Source of the DNA: Micropterix aruncella
Taxonomy: Eukaryota; Arthropoda; Insecta; Lepidoptera; Micropterigidae
Direction of reading: 5' to 3'
Assembly (NCBI GenBank): GCA_944548615.1
Contig: OX155951.1
Location: 37,878,995 to 37,942,994, forward strand
Length of the DNA: 64,000 nt
The notes below the pieces were generated by a model. It saw nothing but the letters and a program-made list of their open reading frames with translations, did not search any database and was not told the DNA's origin. A program made the translations under genes and the position numbers. Every line of letters begins with the position of its first letter. Within the stretch, counting starts at the first letter, position 1. This document shows, one piece after another, positions 22,144 through 38,700 of the stretch.

Positions 22144-22957
22144 TAATGTATAAATCTTTAGTACAGTTGTCAAAGTAATGAAATCATACCATTAGTATAC
22201 ACTATTTGATCGCCAACTGTACTGGGGTTAAATCGTCCAATATGGCGAATCTTCTGCTCAAATGACGCGTCAATAAACTGGCATTTACCAACGAAGTATC
22301 CGTATCGGGGCGGTGAAGATGAATCAATATCATGAAAGCCACTCCTTCTATATATCGAGGTACTTCCGGCCCCATTTGTGGGCATGATAGAGGCATCAAA
22401 TGCTTGCCCGAGTGCCGTCTCTACGGACATTGTGGCAGCGATATTAGTAAGGCAGGATGAGCCCCACTTCCCATCAATATCATGAAAGCTTAAGGTTTCA
22501 ATTATGTACCTGTTGTCATTGATTATATATCGTATATGATTGCTCATCTCCATAGTACATTTTGGCAATTCTTCTGCGCCGGCGAAACGCAGGTGGCGCT
22601 GATAGCCTTGGCGGAAAAAGTAATAGCAATTTATTGTAATACTATTGAAATAATATTATCAATTCATATGTCGGGCAATATTACAATAATAAAAGCGAAG
22701 TTCGTATAAATTTGACGTGACAGCAACCAATGCAGCAAAAGGGCAGTATCGCATTTGTTTGACATAATCTGCAGTAAAAATATTTAGTTACAATATATAA
22801 TATAATTTGATTTTCTTCTTTCTGACAGAACTGTAGCCATTTAACAAGACTCAGGAAGTGAGCTCGTCTCATCACAGGAGTGCCTAATAAGGCGGGTTCG
22901 GTCGCAATTTACTGGGCGCATTTGAAAAACAAATATCTAAATTTAATGTATGCACTA
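22144..22957. other. Non-coding flank with an unidentified 132-codon open frame
   Basis: The minus strand is open at 22170-22568. It encodes two FHDID-containing repeats about 45 residues apart, reflecting a duplicated DNA phrase 'atcaatatcatgaaagc'. I do not recognise a family. About 22575-22650 is a reverse fragment of the family-A repeat ('ggcgaaacgcaggtggcgctgatagcc'). Confidence 0.4.
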
Positions 22958-24020
22958 CTAGCTGATCCGGCGAACTTCGTACCGCCTAACAGTCAATGAA
23001 TGTCGTGCTACAGATTAGCTGAACTTAATCTGTGATTTTATGAAGGTAATAAAATAAATACATAATAAATATTAAGTTCACTAGTTTATTAAGATAATAA
23101 TACAAAAATAAACATAAAAGTACAAAAATTAAGTATATTTATTTATTTATTTATTTATTATAAAAGGTACACAAACAATACTCTAATATTACATGGCTAT
23201 CGCTAACATTTTTACTTTGTTTCTAATTAGGGTATAATATTATATGCGTACTCCGCATGCTTAATTTATAATTGCGTATGTGCCGTATCTCATGATTTAC
23301 AAAATTATCAAAATTATCAAAAATTATCAGCACAAAAATTAATATCCTTAAAAATTATCAAAACAAAAATTAAAAATTTTAGAAATAAGTTTACAGTGAA
23401 TTCTGAAAAACAATTAAACAATGAAATGGTAAAAAATAGATCAAATATTGTCTGGAATAATATAATAAAAACATAAAAATTATCAAAACAAAAATTAAAA
23501 ATTTTAGAAATAAGTTTATAGTGAATTCTGAAAAACAGTTAAACAATTAAATGGTAAAAAAATAGATCGTATAATGTCTGGAATAAAATACTAAAAACAT
23601 ACGGTAAATTATCAATTTGTTTCATAATACGTTATATATCAATCGCGTGTTAACAAGACATGATTAAATTAAACTATTTACATATTGTGCAGCATGGGAT
23701 GCACTCGGTTTAATTCTCTCCATTGAAGCAACTTGTAATATACGACATTTTTTCCTTTTTTTTTAAGGCGCAAGAACAAATAAAGCGGATGATTTGTCGA
23801 CACTTGAACATGCCACGTACAACTGACCATGAGAAAAACACGGATTTACATTTTGTATGGGAAAATGTTTTTTCTTTTATTTTAATTATTCGTAAATTTT
23901 CCAATTTTTGTTATTAATAGTTATTCTGCTATTCGGGACGGAAACAAATACAACAAATCAAAAACATTGAAAATCGGTCTATCCGTTCTCAAGTTATAGG
24001 TGTTCGAACAAACCCGACTT
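22958..24020 (-). mobile_element. Decayed Helitron, 3' portion
   Basis: On the minus strand the 3' end reads GGCGGTACGAAGTTCGCCGGATC and then AGCTAG|T, with CTAG ending at 22958. Further in, about 23855-23765 encodes a damaged FSHGQLYVACS-type last helicase motif (the DNA reads 'catggtcagttgtacgtggcatgttc'). The rest is AT-rich and full of stops. Its far side runs directly into the (TA)n array. Confidence 0.65.
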
Positions 24021-24021
24021 T

Positions 24022-24317
<296 letters not shown>

Positions 24318-24381
24318 ATAAGGTTTGTAAAGAAATCCGTTTATAGGAACATGTTTTTATTTACTAATTTTATTTTAAATA

Positions 24382-27895
<3,514 letters not shown>

Positions 27896-27899
27896 CTTA

Positions 27900-28430
27900 C
27901 GGACGTTTAAACATCAAAAAGTAAAAACTCGGTTGTGTCACCTGAAGACTTTCCTGGCAAGTAGCCCAGGACTGTTTACATCTGAATATTAATATCATAA
28001 CTAAAATCGATGAGTGCTTTCTCTCGGCCGGCGGACGAACCCATTTGGGTTCCTTTGCGACCCGGTTAGTTTCTCGGCCAATTAAGGGATTTGGCCAAGC
28101 GCCAATAGATGAATGATAGTATTTAATAAAAATATATGGCGAAACTTAAATAGTATTAGTGTAGCTTGTATATGAGATACTCGAACAACACAAAGCATCC
28201 GTGTACAAGATTTCCAATCTCTAAAACCAATTTTTCTACATGGAAATGTGAATAGAGTTGAAAAGGTAGTAGTTGATCGATTACAACCACAACCTTTTCA
28301 ACTCTTGCCATGACCAAATGATGCCTGCAAGCCAAATTTCAGCTCAATCGGATAACACGTTTGGGTGCTATCGAGGACGAACACACACAGACATATAGAT
28401 AGGCTAAAAACAAACCGACAGACTTTCATC
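27900..28430 (+). repeat. Family-B interspersed repeat, near-full copy
   Basis: It shares two blocks in the same order with the reverse copy at 40665-41160. One is the 'gactttcctggcaagtagcccaggactg...gaatattaat...ggcggacgaaccc' block. The other is the 'caaccttttcaactcttgccatgaccaaatgat...aaatttcagctcaatcggat...cacacacagac' block. It is non-coding and probably a non-autonomous retroposon or MITE. Confidence 0.6.
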
Positions 28431-28902
28431 TAGAAATGATCTCCATCGTCTCAGCGGGCCTTAAAATGAATATTTCTATCTTCGCCTCCGTCACGAAAAA
28501 AAAATTTACGCGTTCACAAACTTTCCCTCCTATTTATTTGGTGGGTCGGGAAAGTAAAAGTAGGTTTTTACAGGATTTGTTTCATAATTATTCGCAAAAT
28601 AGATCCTCTTATAATAAGGTTCCATGGTGGAACCCGAAGTTGGACAAACTAAGGAAGGAAACCCGGAAACTATTCAATAAGGCTTAACAAACTCTCAACT
28701 GGGAGGAATACAAAAAAGCCTTAACCGAGTACAACAAAGAAATTAGGAGAGCCAAAAGAGCAACATGGAAAAGCTTCTGCGAGGATATAGTGGAAACGCC
28801 TCAAGGAGCCAGAGTACATAAACTGCTCGCAAAGGACAACCTAACCAAATTGGTTTTCTGAAAAAACCAAAGGGAACCTTTACAACAAATGAAAAGGAAA
28901 CT

Positions 28903-29813
28903 TTGGAGGAACTAATATCGACCCACTTCTCAGGTGCTGTGACAACTAGCAACGCCGCCACTGCTCCATATAGATCTCGAAACGAGGACTGGAGTAGGGC
29001 TGCTAGAATCATAAAGCCCGATCAAGTTAAATGGGCCGTAAAATCCTTTAAACCTTACAAATCATGCGGGGACGATGGAATCATGCCCGTGCTTTTGCAA
29101 CAGGGTATCGACATTCTAACCCCATATCTGGTTAAAATCTTCAGAGCAAGCTATGCCTGGGGACATATACCAGAAGAATGGACCAAGGTCAGAGTTCTAT
29201 TCATATCTAAGGCTGACAGGAAGGACTACGCACTGTCAAAGTTCTTCAGGCCAATAAGCCTCACATCCTTTCTACTGAAAGCGATGGAAAAGGTACTGGA
29301 TAGCTATATCAGGGAAAAAATCCTAACGGTCAACCCTATCAGCTGTAACCAACACGCCTACCGCAGAGGCAAATCCACGGAAACCGCTCTGCTCTACCTA
29401 GTAGATAGAGTGGAAAAGGCATTGGAAGACAAACAAATCGCAGTATGCGCATTTTTAGACATTGAGGGTGCCTTCGACAAAGCCCCAATTAAATCACTGG
29501 TGAAGGGGCTAGAGTCAAAACAAGTCGACATTTCACAACCAGATGGGTGAAAGCGATGCTCTCAAACCGCACGGCTAAGGTAGCTCTTCACGGAACAAAC
29601 CTTGAAGTCACCACTACAAGAGGCTACCCGCAGGGAGGCGTACTCTCGCCCCTACTATGGACTCTTGCAATAGATCAACTCCTGCATAGGATGGCAGAGG
29701 CCAGGATAGACACACAGGGATATGCTGATGACCTAATAGTCATTGTCCGGGGCTTCTGCCAAAACACGATCTCACACATGATGCAAAAAGCGTTAACAAT
29801 CGTTAGCAATTAG
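28903..29813 (+). pseudogene. LINE reverse transcriptase, frameshifted
   Basis: The first frame (to about 29550) contains KPYKSCGDDGIMPVLLQQG, FRPISLTSFLLKAMEKVLD, HAYRRGKSTETAL and the catalytic block FLDIEGAFDKAP. After a one-base shift the second frame carries GYPQGGVLSPLLW and the catalytic box YADD within GYADDLIV. The order is that of a non-LTR reverse transcriptase. A stop follows at 29811, where functional copies continue with a CRENELSVNADKT-type stretch; that stretch is still visible beyond the stop. Confidence 0.85.
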
Positions 29814-30193
29814 TGCAGAGAGAACGAATTATCAGTCAACGCCGATAAGACCGTCCTCGTGTCATTTACCAACAAACGTCAACTAGGTGACGCCATTTCT
29901 AAACCACAGGCAGATTCCTTTCTCCAAGGAAGTAAAATATCTGGGAGTTACGCTCGACCAGAGACACCTGGAACAGCCACCTAGACAAAACAATTCAAAA
30001 AGCTAAAAGTGCTTTGGGTATAAGCAGAAGACTGGCAGGGAAAAACTGGGGCCTTAACCCCAAGATCTCCCACTGGCTATACACTGCCATTGTGAGGCCG
30101 ATAATCTCGTACGCCTCGGTGGTATGGTGCAACAAAGCCAACAAGAAAACTGTGATTACCAAACTAAACAATATCCAAAGGACGGCGTGACTC

Positions 30194-31333
30194 ATGACAA
30201 CTGGCGCAATGTCCTCCACTCCCGGAGCAGCTCTAGATGCACTGCTGAACTTACCGCCCCTACACATTCATTTGCAACAGGTGGCGAAAGCTAGAATGCA
30301 CAGGCTATCTGCCCGAGAGAAGGTAAACTGGATCTCACAAGCACTAAGATCATTTCTTGACTCAGTCAGTGAAAATCCAACCCTCAACATGGTATCAGAC
30401 ACCATGCTCCCACTCCTAAACTTTGGAAAACTTTTTACAGTGGAACTGCCGTCCAGAGACGACTGGCTAAAAAGCCAACTGCAATGGGAGGCCGGTAGCC
30501 TTAAATGGTATACTGATGGGTCCAAATCGGGACTTGACGTAGGGTGTGGTATATATGGAGAGCGACCAAACTTCGAAAGATGTGTAAACTTGGGAAAATA
30601 CGCCTCCATATTCCAAGCGGAGGTTTACGCCATTATTGAATGTGCGGATATCAACCTCCAAAAGGACTACGCCAACCACCGTATATATATCCACTCGGAT
30701 AGCAAAGCAGCTCTTATGGCACTGGCCTCGAATACCATTAATTCAAAGATAGTGCAAAACTGCATATCACTACTGAATTCCCTGGGCGAAAAGAACAGGG
30801 TAATTCTAAGATGGGTTCTCGGCCATGCAGGAATCGAGGGAAATGAAAAAGCCGACGAACTTGCTAGAACTGGAGCAAAGGGAACGTTATACGGCCCTGA
30901 ACCTAGCTGTGGCGTACCAAAAAGCCTTGCAAACCTAATGCTCAAACAAATGTGTTTAGAACAATCCGTCAACCACTGGAACAACACGCCAGGGTTGAAT
31001 CATTTCAAAGCGCTTATTAAGGCTTACGACCGTAAGATGGCCCGTGAGGCCCTATCGCTAAATAGGAACAATCTACGCATACTGGTGAGGGCGCTCACGG
31101 GGCATTGTGGCCTGAACAAACACAAGTTCAACCTCAGAGACACAAAAATGTGCAGGTTATGCCAAGGGGCAGAGGAAACTCCCCAGCACCTCATGTGCGA
31201 GTGTGGCCCGCTGATGCGTAAAAGATACACCCACTTGGGTGGTCACTACCTCCAACCTGAGGAGGTAAAACAATCTGGCGCCAAAAGCCTGCTGCGGTTC
31301 TTAAATGACACGAGGCTTAGCGCAGAACTATAG
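30194..31333 (+). pseudogene. LINE RNase H and CCHC-knuckle C-terminal segment
   Basis: This is a 379-codon open frame that is really the C-terminal part of the polyprotein. The preceding in-frame codon before MTTGAM is a nonsense codon inside an 'IQRTA-LM' block. RNase H spans residues about 103-225, with catalytic acidic residues in WYTDGSK, FQAEVYAI, HSDSKAAL and GNEKADELAR. A zinc-knuckle-like CRLC...HLMCEC block lies at about 319-336, and the protein ends SLLRFLNDTRLSAEL. Translation as a separate protein is unlikely. Confidence 0.8.
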
Positions 31334-31431
31334 TAGGTGGCGAACACAATAGATCAGCAATGGTCGCAGTGTTACAAGGCTCATAAAGACCTTAGAAAAG
31401 CCCCACTCAACAGATAAAAAAAATAAAAAAT

Positions 31432-32319
31432 ATTTCATTTATTGTTCAAAATAGGCCAGTTGTAATTTTGAGCCGACCAAGGACCCATCCAGTCTCCATT
31501 ATGTATCCTTCATTGATTCTGGAGGGACACAATAATATTTATTGCTTTGTCGCCAGCCGCAATAAAACGGACAAAGCAATAAAACTGTTTACTCAATTCA
31601 AGAAGCAGTTCTGCTACAAAATATGTTAATGGATGTATCAATGTGCTGTGATGTATTGATGTATGGTAGTGCTGCTCTCACGTGATAGGCACTGAAGGAT
31701 ATTGATGTGGTCAATGTGACAATTTAACGGTCATGGCAGCCGCTTGACGTCGTTGGGGCGTACATAGATGATCAATTAAATATGGTAGATACTCGTAAGT
31801 GTAATGAAAGAGAGAATAAGGGGTCAATAGTTAGTAAAACTGAATAGATATTCTAATTAGCTAATGATACGTATTGGGAACTGCATAAATATTTATAATA
31901 TATCATAACAATGACTGCAATGAATCTGGGAACATATTTTCTGATTAAGAAGTATGCGAAGTTATCAAAAAAGGAAATTTGATCATTTTATCCGCCGGAA
32001 GGAAGTTATTTCATCGAGAATATTTGATCTCTGCGAAAATTATCTGCGAGAAAGCTGCAAAGAAAACATAGAAATTCCTACCGCCCGTAAAACATCAAAT
32101 TACCCCCCGGCAGCTTGAGTCTTAAGTGTGTAACCTTCTCGAGAGTTGATGTAATAAAACTGGCTCTACAAAATATAAAGTTTCTGTAAGTAGTGCAAGA
32201 AATATAGTTATGATGATCTAAGTGTTGCGAATTATTAGAATTAAAATTCAAAATTTAAATTCTAATTTTCTCAACAATAAATATTAATTAAATAATAAAT
32301 TTAGTGAACATAGTGTAAT
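31432..32319. other. Non-coding DNA, nothing recognised
   Basis: No exon, RNA gene or element end could be supported. Confidence 0.4.
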
Positions 32320-32439
32320 TCGGCGGTTAAGTAACCCGACCAGGTTGCCACAAGCCTAGGAAATGGAAATATTTTCCTGAAAATGTGGAGCTCGCCAAGA
32401 CGTGTGGCCGACGTAGCGGGTATCGGGCTAAATACCTCC

Positions 32440-32620
32440 AATCATTATAGTGTGGGCAGATCACCGGCCCGAAATGGTCCGATGATATCAAGGAGACAGC
32501 TGGACCAATCTGGATGAGGGAAACGGACAACCGATCAGGATGGAGAGTGATTGGAGAGGCGTATGCCCAACGGTGGGCGATTGCGCGCTGATGAAAAAGA
32601 ATAAGAAGAAGAAGTGTTGC
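32440..32620 (+). pseudogene. RTE-like LINE 3' fragment
   Basis: The translation contains KWSDDIKETAGPIWMR, then RSGWRVIGEAYAQRW and a stop, followed by an A/G-rich tail (aagaataagaagaagaag). This is the usual C-terminus of RTE-type LINEs, also seen in diverged form at 3990-4577. Only about 50 codons remain. Confidence 0.7.
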
Positions 32621-32709
32621 GATTTCTTAGAGATATTATAGATAAGGGGACAACATGACACTTCCAATTATTTATTTTAAAAACTAAACTGTGCTCGATT
32701 GCGTATCCA

Positions 32710-33205
32710 TTGAACTAAAATCGGAAATTAGTTCTTGTGAATGAGACAGAGAAGTAAGTCAGAGCGGAATGTGAAATGAACGGTTGTCACTTTTCCCTCG
32801 AATGAATGGCGATTAGCTCGGGTTGCCTACGGCAAAATGTATATAACTTTATATTTACACACACATTTACATTTACATCGAGCGGGGTTTACTATAGAGC
32901 TATACCATTACTATAGAGCGGATTACTATAGAGCGGCGTACATTTACATTTATATTTACATTTATATAAATTTATATACATTTTGTCGTAGCCAACCCGA
33001 GCTGGTCGCCTCACATTCGAAGGGACTACCCACCGAATATAAAGCAGCTAAATCTAACACCGCACGAAATGTGTTCAAACTTATTCGGATGTCTATAAGT
33101 TCGACATGTAGGTTTGGTGCGTGAAAATCGAGTATAGTTCATTTCATATTTCGTTTGCTCTGTCTCGTTTGCTTGAATTAACTTCCTATTTAGTAACACG
33201 AAGAA
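32710..33205. mobile_element. Foldback element 1 (about 0.5 kb palindrome)
   Basis: The left phrases 'gaatgagacagag', 'gtgaaatgaac' and 'gctcgggttgcctacggcaaaatgtata' are met in reverse complement and reverse order on the right: 'atacattttgtcgtagccaacccgagc', 'gttcatttcat', 'ctctgtctcgtttgc'. The centre is a low-complexity stretch with three copies of 'tactatagagc'. No coding capacity. Confidence 0.75.
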
Positions 33206-33785
33206 ACGCAATCGAGCCCACTATGAACCAGTTGTGCAATTTTGCCACACCTTGGGTATGCGCCCATAAATATATAGAGTCCTATATTCTCCACTTATTA
33301 ATATTTGATTGTGTATCAATCTGTAACTGTTTTCAACAATCTGCATGTCCAGTTCTTTTTTTTGTACCTACATGACTTTAAAAAAATAATAAAACAAAAA
33401 TATCTGTTAGTCCGCCTCTGCCCTGGGTACAAATCATTTTTGGCAGTGTCTCCATGTATTTACCTCTCCCCTAAGACGGTTGACTTTTCATGCGCCCACT
33501 GGGGGGCATCATTAGTATGGTAATCGCAAAATTACACAAGAGAATGTGGGCGTGTAATTCTATTCTCTCCCTCTCTATCTACGGATTTGAGAGTCTTCCC
33601 AGTACGATGAGTGTCAAATACGACCGAGTGAGTAGGCATATCCCGTAGGCGTGTGGATAATATTCGCTCATAAATATTATGTTCATATTTACTTCATTAA
33701 TGCTGATATAATTAAATAGAGGGAATATCTAATCAAATAGAGCTCTGAAAATGTTAATTTAGGCAGCTCTCAAGTTACACACCAA
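33206..33785. other. Non-coding DNA, nothing recognised
   Basis: Short open frames without recognisable motifs. No feature supported. Confidence 0.4.
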
Positions 33786-34402
33786 GAGGCAGTGACAAAA
33801 AAGTGCAAGTTTTTTAAAAGCTGATACTTTCAGATCAGACAGTATTTTAGCCATAGAATGCTAGGGTAGAGGTAGCAGGCCAGATTCCGGGACATCTGGC
33901 GCTGGCGTACTAGGAAAGGTACTCCCAACGTGTTCTGGAAAAGCTGAAAATTCATCAACATACAGTGAATGCAGTACATAACTTCAAACATATGGTCAAA
34001 CTGCTTAACAATAGAATGCGTGGCGTCAGCATTACTTCATACATGTCACAAAAAATTGTTCATTATTTTGCGCGGCCCATTAGACTGATGCGCAATAGTT
34101 ACCGACAAAATACGTTTCAGCGTATTTGCAGGGACTTCATTTTTGTGACATGTATGAAGTAATGCTGACGCCTCGCCTTCTATTGTTAAGCAGTCTGACC
34201 ATTTGTTTCTAGTTCTTTATTGCATCCACTGTCTACTGATGAATTTTCAGCTTTTCCCAAACGCTTTGGGGGTACTAATTAAAATTACACCTTTCCTCGT
34301 ACGCCAGAGCCAGTTGTCTCGGAATCTAGCCTGCTGACTGCTGACAAAAAAGTATCAGCTTTTACAAAAGTCTTGCAATTTTTTGTCGCTGGCTCCCTAA
34401 CT
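33786..34402. mobile_element. Foldback element 2 (about 0.6 kb palindrome)
   Basis: The left arm 33786-34058 and right arm 34135-34402 are imperfect reverse complements across their full length. Examples are 'gaaaagctgaaaattcatcaacatacagtg' with 'tgtctactgatgaattttcagcttttc', and 'ggcgtcagcattacttcatacatgtcaca' with 'tgtgacatgtatgaagtaatgctgacgcc'. The central spacer is about 75 bases. It is non-coding. Confidence 0.85.
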
Positions 34403-35130
34403 ATTAACTGCCAAGTAGGTAGATAGGAAATCAGTACAATTATTGCGTATATTCGCACTTATATTAATTAGCGAAATGTGTTGAAATGTTACCAATATAA
34501 AGCCTAACATGAACGGGATTGTTTGAATGTGATTTCTTTGACTTTCTTTAGCTTTCTTTGGCTTTGGTACCTGCACCGGGCGGCAACTTTAGAGACGCCA
34601 AATTGCCAAGACCAAATGTATTTAAAAAAACTTGTTTCACTAAAGCGCCTAGCATCCAGAGCGCGTCGTAACATCAATTGTTCATTTGAATTTGGAACGC
34701 ATCCTAAGTTGATTTTCGAACGGGTGGTGTATGTGATGCCTCTACCAGGGGAATTCCCGTCGCGTCTAGATAAACTCCTCTCCACAGACAAAATGGAATG
34801 GGGCTACTTGAACGGAGCCGAATAAACCCGAATATAATATGCAAATATGTACACTGATGATCTGTTTATCAAGGAAATATAATAAGAAGAATAAAAAACA
34901 CGACTGCGGTAATTAAAAGTTAACTCTTGTATTTATAATTATTTTTATTACTATTTTTTATGATTTTTTTATAGTTTAAATATTTATCCATATAAATACA
35001 TGTATATTTCCAGAATGTACTCAGTGAGACTTTTAATTTGGCGCTAAACACGATATAATTATATTAATTACTGGCATTTGGACATTTAGACTTTTAGACA
35101 ACTACTTAGTGGATATTTGTACAGTTAAGT
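34403..35130. other. Intergenic DNA with an unidentified 100-codon open frame
   Basis: A plus-strand frame at 34523-34825 starts MNVISLTFFSFLWLWYLHRA, which looks like a signal peptide or membrane segment. It has no recognised family and no splice or promoter support. The remainder is AT-rich. Confidence 0.35.
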
Positions 35131-35131
35131 T

Positions 35132-35421
35132 ACCCTATGACACTCAGAATGACATAACGATTCTAACAATATCATACACTTCTAATCTGGTTTAAGAGTT
35201 TAGAAGTTATGATGGAATAAAGAAACGGAAAACATACATAGATGAACCCTGAACGCATTACACTCCTTTTTTACTCGACTGCCCAAAAGGAGTGTTGTGA
35301 GTTCAGGATTCATCTATGTAGGTATGTTTTCCGGTTCTTTATTCCACCAAAACTAATCGCTTGAACCCTAGAAGTGTCTCGTATTGTTAGAATATTTTTC
35401 TCCTCCCGGGTGTCATAGGGA
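35132..35421. mobile_element. Foldback element 3 (about 0.29 kb palindrome)
   Basis: The arms of about 135 bases begin CCCTATGACAC and run to ACACTCCTTTT, around a loop of about 12 bases (tactcgactgcc). Matching blocks include 'ggaataaagaa.cggaaaacata' and 'catagatgaa.cctgaac'. It lies about 270 bases beyond the CRAL-TRIO stop codon. Confidence 0.85.
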
Positions 35422-35694
35422 GACAAAATGCGACCCCTTGCTCTCATATAAGGAGATAGCAGCGTCTTTAATATAAATCGCCGTGTTATGCGGTGCGTGT
35501 TGACATTCATCATTTGGCAGTTTAGTTTTATTTCGCGGTCATCAGGAATAAATCCGATAAGCCTAGTAACGAAAATATTTATGAAATAATAATTTAGCAA
35601 AATAAATTATATAAAGACTTCAATTATTACGCTCCACAAAACATTACAACGGTGGGTACACGGTACCCAAAACGAAGTAATTACTTCGTAGTGT

Positions 35695-35786
35695 TTACTT
35701 CCGCTGGCTCTCATCGCTTGTCATCTGCTCTAAGTCTTTGAACCATTTCATTTGTCTTTCCGAGCTTAGCTCTTCTTGCCAATTAT
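35695..35786 (-). CDS. CRAL-TRIO gene, last exon
   Basis: Acceptor ATGTTTACAG|ATAAT; stop codon at 35697-35695. It encodes NWQEELSSERQMKWFKDLEQ then MTSDESQRK. The 81-base intron before it (35787-35867) is also open in frame, so retention would add 27 residues, but the splice sites and family alignment support removal. Confidence 0.85.
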
Positions 35787-38700
35787 CTGTAAACATAGTA
35801 ATGAATATATTAGAACAAAATAGGCAAAAACTTCTACAGAAGCTGGATAAGATATTTGACATATCACCGATTATTTCCTCCAGAGATTTTTCATCTCCGC
35901 CATAGTCCGAGGGTAAAATGTGTCTAGGCACCGTTTGGTGCAAGCTTTCGACGGTTTTGTGGATGGAAATTCTTTCGGAGAGTTTGGCGGTGAGAATAGA
36001 CTTCAGCATTGCCACGATGTAATTCATGAAAGGGTTGGCCGACAAAATGTGGACACCGGCTATGCGGTGGCCGAATACTTTCTGAAATAATAAGTACATA
36101 AAGAAAGGCATTAGCATGGATCTAACCTAATGTCATACCATTGATTATATACTAGTGATTATATAGTGGATACTGATTAGATTGATCAACGACACGATAT
36201 CGAGACCAGTATTTTAATAAGAGAAGCAACATGTACATGGCACTCACAGTACCTAAAATTGAATGTTCAACATGACAACTTCCATAATGTAATACTCGTG
36301 GTATAACATTATGGAAGCGAACTGTAGATGGCGCTCTCAAGACGCCTATATGGTATAAAATAATAAATTCCTATTTATTCAATATTATTGTCATAAATAT
36401 GTCAATACGTAATATTTACGCACTTTATTATTCCGATGGAACCTCTCATAGCGAGCACCTCTCATAACGAGCAATTCGTAGTAATTTCTCATAACCAGTA
36501 ATTCCTCATAACCGTAATTCGAACCTCTTATGGTAGGGGACGTTACTCGTTATGAAGAGTATGGTAAAAATTGTTTCGCTTAATCAGTGTTTCGCTTAAC
36601 GAGTAAGAGTTTGGAACGAATTATGCTCGTTATGAGAGGTTCCACTGTAGGTATATCTAGAAAAAATGCGATAGATAGCACTAATAATTAAATATCATCA
36701 TTGGTATTGCTGGTTAAATTACTAGGTTTTTAGAAATCAATCGGCTCTTTATAAACAACCATTCATTATCAATGACCATTCAGTCTACCCTGGACAACGG
36801 CGGCTGCAACGTCACCGAAACGTCGGGTGCTACAAATTTCACGCGGTAAAATCGTTTTCTATCCTATTTATAATGTCAAACAACCGCGATAGTCTTCGAT
36901 TTTAAATTAAGTAAAATGTATTTTTTTAAACTCAAATGTTTGGTTTACAAACAAAATATAATTTTTGTCACTCAAACCTTTGCTAAAAAATCATTTTAGC
37001 GTTAAATTTAAAAATGAAATTATCAAAAATTTCAATCGGTTTATATTGATCGTTCTTCCGCTTAACCGTTTATTTTTACACGTCTACTTTATTACACGTG
37101 GACTCAGTATACCGAGAGAACATTAGACGCACTCCTGAGCGACAGGGTGTTGCGGGGATAGGGTGCAGGGAAGTGAGCAGAGGGGTACGTCTGGGCGAAC
37201 GCCTTTGGTTGACATTACGCGCGGGCGAAGGTTGGCGAATTTCTCCAACGTTTGAACATACGCATCGACGGTGTAGCGGCATATGGCGCAGACATATGGC
37301 GTGGAGTAACTCGCTTCGATTTCAATTTTGTCACTACTGTCTGTTATACTGTGCCGTGAATCCGTCCGAATCTGCCTAGTGCTGGCGTCTGCAGCTCTCC
37401 TGGACGGCATTTCGTTCAGTGTATCCACCGCCCAGAAATATTCCTTAATACCCATCGATATATTATTAGCTACATAGGGTATTATACACCTAATATTATC
37501 ATCAATAGTATTACTTATGGGCTACTTCAATTATTTACACGAGAGTTTAATCAGTTAATTTCCACGTTACTTACTCGAAATACATATTCTCCTTTCTTGA
37601 TAAGCAATGGTTTATTTTTGAGGAAGTGCCTGAACGTGTGGTTGCGGAAGTCGCACACGTATCTGTCCCCTGCAGAATAGTCGTGATGCTGCCTGTATTC
37701 GTGGAGCTGACAAACAAACGCAAATAATATAATAATACTAGAGGAATATTACCCGGTGTTGTCCGGGTAGCGTTCATGGCAGGTTCGTCGGTTGAACGGT
37801 ATAGAAGTTCGTGTGCTGCAAGTTAATATAAGTCCCGTATTTGTAGATTACAAAATGATTAGGACGCATGAAAGTTCATTTTGCTAATTTCAAAATAGTA
37901 CCACTTTTTGCTTCCCCGGCCCACCAACCGACGAGAAGGGAAATTATTTCGAACGCGCTTCTGGGTGTCTGTCTGTCGGTATATATTCCTCCACGATAGC
38001 GCCCAAACGCTTAATCCGATTCAGCTGAAATTCGGCATGGAGGAATCATTTGGTCAAGGCAAGAGTTTAAAAGGTTGTGGTTGAAATCGGTCTACAAAGG
38101 GACGGACTAGTCATATTTCAAAGTCGAAATATTGGATTTAGACACTTGGTACACAGATGCCTTGCTGTGCGGAAACCACATATGTGAAATTTTGTTTGGA
38201 ATATCCCATATACAATCTACACTAAAAAATTGTTAAATTTTGCCATAAATTTTTTTGATCTTGCACGCAAGACGCACAGTTCCAATAATTATAAATACAA
38301 TAGTTCACTTTCTGTAACCGCAGTTTTTAATATATTTACTTTTTTTAGTTTATAAATAACGAGTTTTATAAATTTTACAGTAGTATTAACCTGTGACCTT
38401 TTTGCTAAAAATCTCCTCCAATAATATTAACTGTCCCGACTTACTAAATAAAATTAATCTCCGTGTTCCTTCCAAACTCAATAGATTTAACCCTGCTCTT
38501 CATATTCCTTATGCTTGATTCATTTCTGTGGCGAACAAGTGACAATTTCAATGATTTGATTAAACGATTTGACTTTGATCTATTCTGTACGAGTATCAAC
38601 TCAGCTAGGCAGCGGCTGAACAGTGAATTCTTTAGCACTAATATTTGAATATTTTTTGATGTATTTTTAACCGATAGCTTTAATTGAAAGGTCACATATG

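Larger units (their letters stand above)
28586..31431 (+). mobile_element. RNase-H-bearing non-LTR retrotransposon, decayed
   Basis: It runs from the linker before the reverse transcriptase (VPWWNPKLDKLRKETRK at about 28620) through reverse transcriptase and RNase H to a CCHC region, a stop at 31333 and an A-rich tail at about 31413-31431. RNase H after the reverse transcriptase points to the I/LOA group. The endonuclease is missing (5' truncation). Interruptions include stops at about 28685 and 29811, a frameshift near 29548 and a nonsense codon near 30188. A second fragment of the same family lies at 44385-44915 (minus). Confidence 0.85.

Noticed and set aside
30194..31333. Stand-alone host RNase H gene
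   Set aside because: It is the in-frame continuation of a LINE polyprotein after a nonsense codon, with the LINE 3' end following.
34523..34825. Secreted 100-residue protein gene
   Set aside because: The hydrophobic start alone is weak evidence; no homologous motif, cysteine pattern or gene structure was seen.
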